A DNA stretch of 64,000 nucleotides from Xanthobacteraceae bacterium (lineage in GTDB: Bacteria; Pseudomonadota; Alphaproteobacteria; Rhizobiales; Xanthobacteraceae): the NCBI GenBank assembly GCA_022844485.1, contig JALHLQ010000005.1:62001-126000 (forward strand), read 5' to 3'. A program made the translations under genes and the position numbers. Shown in pieces: positions 61,089-64,000 of the stretch (within the stretch, counting starts at the first letter, position 1; each line of letters starts with the position of its first letter). The notes beneath the pieces are model-generated. The model searched no databases. It was not told where the DNA came from and worked only from the letters and a program-made list of their open reading frames with translations.

Positions 61089-62045
61089 TCAGGCGAGATT
61101 GCGCCCGATCGCCAGGAATTTCTCGCGCCGCTGGCGCTTCACCGCATCCCGGTCGAGACCCCGCAGGCTGCCGAGCGCCTCCGCGATGGCTTCGCCGACG
61201 GTGTCGATCGCGGCCTTGGGATCGCGATGAGCCCCGCCGATCGGCTCCGGCACGATGGCGTCGATGGCGCCAAGCTTGATCAGGTCCTGGGCCGTGATCT
61301 TCATGTTGGTCGCCGCCTCCTGCGCCTTGGTTGTGTCGCGCCACAGAATCGACGCCGCGCCTTCGGGCGAGATGACGCTGTAGATGGCGTGCTCGAGCAT
61401 CAGCACACGATTGGCCGTTGCAATGGCGATGGCGCCGCCCGAGCCGCCTTCGCCAAGGATCACCGCGACATTCGGGACGCCGAGTTCGAGGCAGGCCTGG
61501 GTCGAACGGGCGATCGCCTCCGCTTGACCGCGTTCCTCCGCGCCGATGCCGGGATAGGCACCGGCGGTGTCGACCAGCGCGATCACGGGAATCCCGAAAC
61601 CGTCGGCCAGTTTCATCAGCCGCGCAGCCTTCCGGTATCCTTCCGGCCTGGCCATGCCGAAATTGTGCCGCAGACGGCTTTCGGTCGTGGAGCCCTTCTC
61701 GTGCCCGATAACGCACACGCTCTCGCCTTGAAACCGGCCGAACCCGGCGACGATCGCCTCATCCTCACCGAACGCGCGGTCGCCCGCGAAGACCGTGAAG
61801 TCCGTGATCAGACCGGCGATGTAGTCGAGGCAGTGCGGGCGCTGCGGATGGCGCGCAACCTGCGTGCGCTGCCAGGGCGTGAGACTCAGATAGATGTCCT
61901 TCAACGCCTGCGATGCTTTGATCTCCAGGCGGCCGATCTCATCTTCGATCGCGACACCCTCGCCGCTCGCGGCCAAGGCGCGAAGTTCCTCGACCTTAAT
62001 TTCGAGCTCGGCGACCGGCTTTTCGAAATCGAGATAGCTGCGCAT
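61089..62045 (-). CDS. accA: Acetyl-CoA carboxylase carboxyltransferase subunit alpha
   Basis: This 318-aa subunit transfers CO2 from carboxybiotin to acetyl-CoA to make malonyl-CoA. Family segments are [52 protein letters not shown] and [13 protein letters not shown]. It lies in the conserved xerD-accA order. Confidence 0.96.
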   Translation of the reverse strand: MRSYLDFEKPVAELEIKVEELRALAASGEGVAIEDEIGRLEIKASQALKDIYLSLTPWQRTQVARHPQRPHCLDYIAGLITDFTVFAGDRAFGEDEAIVAGFGRFQGESVCVIGHEKGSTTESRLRHNFGMARPEGYRKAARLMKLADGFGIPVIALVDTAGAYPGIGAEERGQAEAIARSTQACLELGVPNVAVILGEGGSGGAIAIATANRVLMLEHAIYSVISPEGAASILWRDTTKAQEAATNMKITAQDLIKLGAIDAIVPEPIGGAHRDPKAAIDTVGEAIAEALGSLRGLDRDAVKRQRREKFLAIGRNLA

Positions 62046-62140
62046 GAGTGTGAAAGCCGGCGTTCAAGGCGCGATGGCCCAAGGCGCGCGGAAACTGGCC
62101 CGCCGAGGCGGCCCGAGTCAAGCAAACCTAAAGCCGGTCT

Positions 62141-63091
62141 TTATCCGCCGTCGGCCAGCGGATGGAGATCGCGCACGAGGCTTTTCAGGCGATCTTCCAG
62201 CACGTGAGTATAGATCTGCGTCGTCGAGATGTCGGCGTGGCCCAGCAGCGTCTGCACCGAGCGAAGGTCGGCGCCGTTCTGCAGAAGGTGACTTGCAAAA
62301 GCGTGCCGCAGCACATGCGGGCTCACGCGATCGGCGGCGATCCCCGCCGCCGAGGCAAGCGCTTTCAGATCACGCGCGAAGTGCTGGCGGGTGAGATGCC
62401 CGCTGTCGCTGGCCGATGGGAAAAGCCAGCGGGAGTCTGCGTCACCTTTGGTCGTCCGCCGCAGATCGAGATAGTGCGCGACGGCGCGCTTTGCGGACTC
62501 GTTGAGCGGAACCATGCGTTCCTTGCCGCCCTTGCCGCGCACGACCAGCATCTGCTGCTTCGGCCGCGCAACCGAAGCGGGGAGGCTGACCAGCTCGGAC
62601 ACGCGCAGCCCGGTCGCGTAGAGAAGCTCCAAGAGGCAGTGAAGGCGCGCAGCGCGCAGCCGCTCCGGGCTCGGCCGCGAAGCGTCGTCCACCGGCGCCC
62701 GGGCGCATTGCAAAAGCCTGTCGACTTCCGCCACCGACAATACCTTGGGCAAAGGGCGGCCGCGCTTCGGCGCTTCCAAAGCGGCGGAGGGGTCGTCCGT
62801 GCGATGATTCTCGGCGTAAAGGAAGCGGTAAAGCTGCCGGATCGCCGAGAGGCGGCGGGCTGCCGACGAAGCCGAAAAACGGCGCTTGGCGAGATCGGCG
62901 AGATAGCTACGAAGATTGTCGCTGGTTGCCGCGGCGATCGTCTTGCGCAAACGATGCAGGAATTCGGAAAGGTCGCCGAGGTCTCGCCGATAGGCCTCCA
63001 GCGTATTTCGGGCTGCGCCGCGTTCGGCCGCCAGCATGTCGAGAAAGAGTTCGATCAGCCGTTCGTCTTGAGCCGTCTGGGCGCGCGCCAA
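62141..63091 (-). CDS. xerD: Site-specific tyrosine recombinase XerD
   Basis: This 316-aa recombinase resolves chromosome dimers at dif with XerC. The catalytic set is complete: Arg 163 (TGLRVSEL), Lys 187, His 259 and Arg 262 ([12 protein letters not shown]), His 285 (LLGHADIST) and Tyr 294. The frame has no ATG near the expected start; TTG at 63091 preceded by GAGGC is the best choice and begins [18 protein letters not shown]. Its position next to accA supports XerD over XerC. Confidence 0.92.
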   Translation of the reverse strand: MARAQTAQDERLIELFLDMLAAERGAARNTLEAYRRDLGDLSEFLHRLRKTIAAATSDNLRSYLADLAKRRFSASSAARRLSAIRQLYRFLYAENHRTDDPSAALEAPKRGRPLPKVLSVAEVDRLLQCARAPVDDASRPSPERLRAARLHCLLELLYATGLRVSELVSLPASVARPKQQMLVVRGKGGKERMVPLNESAKRAVAHYLDLRRTTKGDADSRWLFPSASDSGHLTRQHFARDLKALASAAGIAADRVSPHVLRHAFASHLLQNGADLRSVQTLLGHADISTTQIYTHVLEDRLKSLVRDLHPLADGG

Positions 63092-63152
63092 GAGCGTGCC
63101 TCGCGAGATGGTTAACGTGAGCGTCGGATCCGTCCGGGAGCGTTTGAGTCTC

Positions 63153-63302
63153 TCAGCGGGGTTTAGCAAATCGATCTGTCGGAACGGAGATCGATATTTC
63201 ACGCGGTTTCGGATCAACAAGACTGACCAGGGCAAACATGGCCCCATAGGCAAAGCCGCCGAGGACCCCCACGACAATCAACAGGCGGATCAAGCTAGGC
63301 AT
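63153..63302 (-). CDS. Small conserved single-helix membrane protein
   Basis: This 49-aa protein has one transmembrane segment ([20 protein letters not shown]) followed by a short periplasmic or cytoplasmic tail ([14 protein letters not shown]). I recall similar small proteins between aroK and xerD in rhizobia. ATG at 63302 is preferred over 63338 because it gives the usual MPSLIRLL start. Function unknown. Confidence 0.7.
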   Translation of the reverse strand: MPSLIRLLIVVGVLGGFAYGAMFALVSLVDPKPREISISVPTDRFAKPR

Positions 63303-63461
63303 TCTCGCGGCTCGAAAGCTCGGGGAGGTCGTCAGCAACGCTTACGGGAGCGCCGGTTCGGCCCGGCACTCAACTATACCACAATCGCCTGATTTGCCAG
63401 CACAGAGCCAGCAAGTTCGTTCACGCCGCTCGTGGAAACTAAGCTCGCAATCCCCTAAAAG

Positions 63462-64000
63462 ATGCTGATGCGAGACTCAGCCGCGAACTTTGGCGCGCCG
63501 CCCGGCCCTGAACCTGCGCTGCTCAAGGCGCTGGGGCAACGTTCGGTCGTGCTGGTCGGAATGATGGGTGCAGGCAAGACCTCGGTCGGGCGAAGGCTCG
63601 CGGCTCGCCTGGGGCTGCCGTTCGTCGACGCCGATGTCGAAATCGAGTCCGCCGCCGGCATGAGCATCCCGGATATCTTCTCGGAGCACGGCGAACCCTA
63701 CTTTCGCACCGGCGAAGCCCGGGTCATCACGCGCCTCCTGAAATCCGGCCCGCAGGTGCTCGCAACCGGCGGCGGCGCTTTCATGGATGCGCAAACGCGG
63801 GAGCGCGTTTCGGCCTTGGGCATATCGGTCTGGTTGAAGGCGGATCTCGACACCTTGCTTCGGCGGGTGAAACGCCGTGCCGTCGGCGACCGCCCGATGT
63901 TGAAGAGCGATCCGGCCGAAGCGTTGAAGGAACTGATGGCCGTGCGTTACCCGGTTTACGCGCAGGCCGATATCACCATCCATTCCCGCGAGACCCAGCA
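63462..64000 (+). CDS. aroK: Shikimate kinase, 5' part (3' end outside window)
   Basis: The first 179 residues of shikimate kinase are present and the frame is still open at the window end. It phosphorylates shikimate in aromatic amino-acid synthesis. Walker A GMMGAGKTSVG, the shikimate-binding Asp of FVDADVEIE, FRTGEARV and the GGGAF loop are all seen. ATGs at 63462 and 63468 are both possible starts. An N-terminal extension of about 25 residues precedes the kinase fold, as is common in rhizobia. aroB normally follows. Confidence 0.95.
   Translation, partial: MLMRDSAANFGAPPGPEPALLKALGQRSVVLVGMMGAGKTSVGRRLAARLGLPFVDADVEIESAAGMSIPDIFSEHGEPYFRTGEARVITRLLKSGPQVLATGGGAFMDAQTRERVSALGISVWLKADLDTLLRRVKRRAVGDRPMLKSDPAEALKELMAVRYPVYAQADITIHSRETQ

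Overview
The window is GC-rich, densely coded DNA from an alphaproteobacterium. Several gene neighbourhoods I know from Hyphomicrobiales (Bradyrhizobiaceae/Xanthobacteraceae-like genomes) are present: aroK/small membrane ORF/xerD/accA/L,D-transpeptidase, phaR divergent from phaAB, ptsP/prfA/prmC, grxC/nit2/DUF1178, and DUF4167 near prmC. The family assignment is inference from gene order; there is no rRNA or other marker in the window. I found no tRNA, rRNA, CRISPR array, prophage or complete insertion sequence.

Layout. Positions 1-5585 carry C1 oxidation: the 3' end of formate-tetrahydrofolate ligase, then the beta (NuoE-NuoF fusion) and alpha (molybdopterin) subunits of an NAD-linked formate dehydrogenase. 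Positions 5871-10042 carry the lower beta-ketoadipate pathway: a glutaconate-type CoA-transferase pair, the thiolase pcaF and protocatechuate 3,4-dioxygenase pcaHG. A Liv-type ABC importer follows on the same strand (10099-14838), then a short MetE-like methyltransferase, a MaoC hydratase, an acyl-CoA dehydrogenase and a class III CoA-transferase (to 19231). Together 5871-19231 reads as one unidirectional catabolic island for aromatic or CoA-activated acids, and the flanking formate genes would suit a methoxylated substrate (inference).

Positions 19391-29007 hold a macro-domain protein, a Zur-like regulator, a DMT exporter, ispG, a brnTA toxin-antitoxin module, a MacA / split-MacB efflux operon, an RraA-like protein and a polyprenyl diphosphate synthase. 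Positions 29115-38747 hold mtgA, rpmF, a gamma-glutamyltransferase-like gene, the polyhydroxybutyrate genes phaR/phaA/phaB, an EamA transporter, gloB and a methyltransferase. Positions 38744-54368 are largely housekeeping: DUF4167, prmC, prfA, ptsP, lysC, ubiG, nit2, grxC, comF, an NDUFAF5-like methyltransferase, mutT and argJ. Positions 54444-64000 carry a peptidyl-prolyl isomerase, secA, a FkbM methyltransferase, an L,D-transpeptidase, accA, xerD and the 5' part of aroK.

The most unusual structure is a dispersed repeat of about 165 bp present three times (19229-19394, 30739-30902, 35949-36115). Each copy consists of two related palindromes (called B and A here) bounded by CTAG or CTGG and joined by a 19-nt linker. 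The copies sit exactly at gene ends: copy 1 supplies the stop codons of two convergent genes, copy 3 runs in frame into an EamA transporter that has no other start codon, and copy 2 lies directly upstream of the gamma-glutamyltransferase gene. I do not recognise this family; it behaves like a REP- or MITE-like non-autonomous element.
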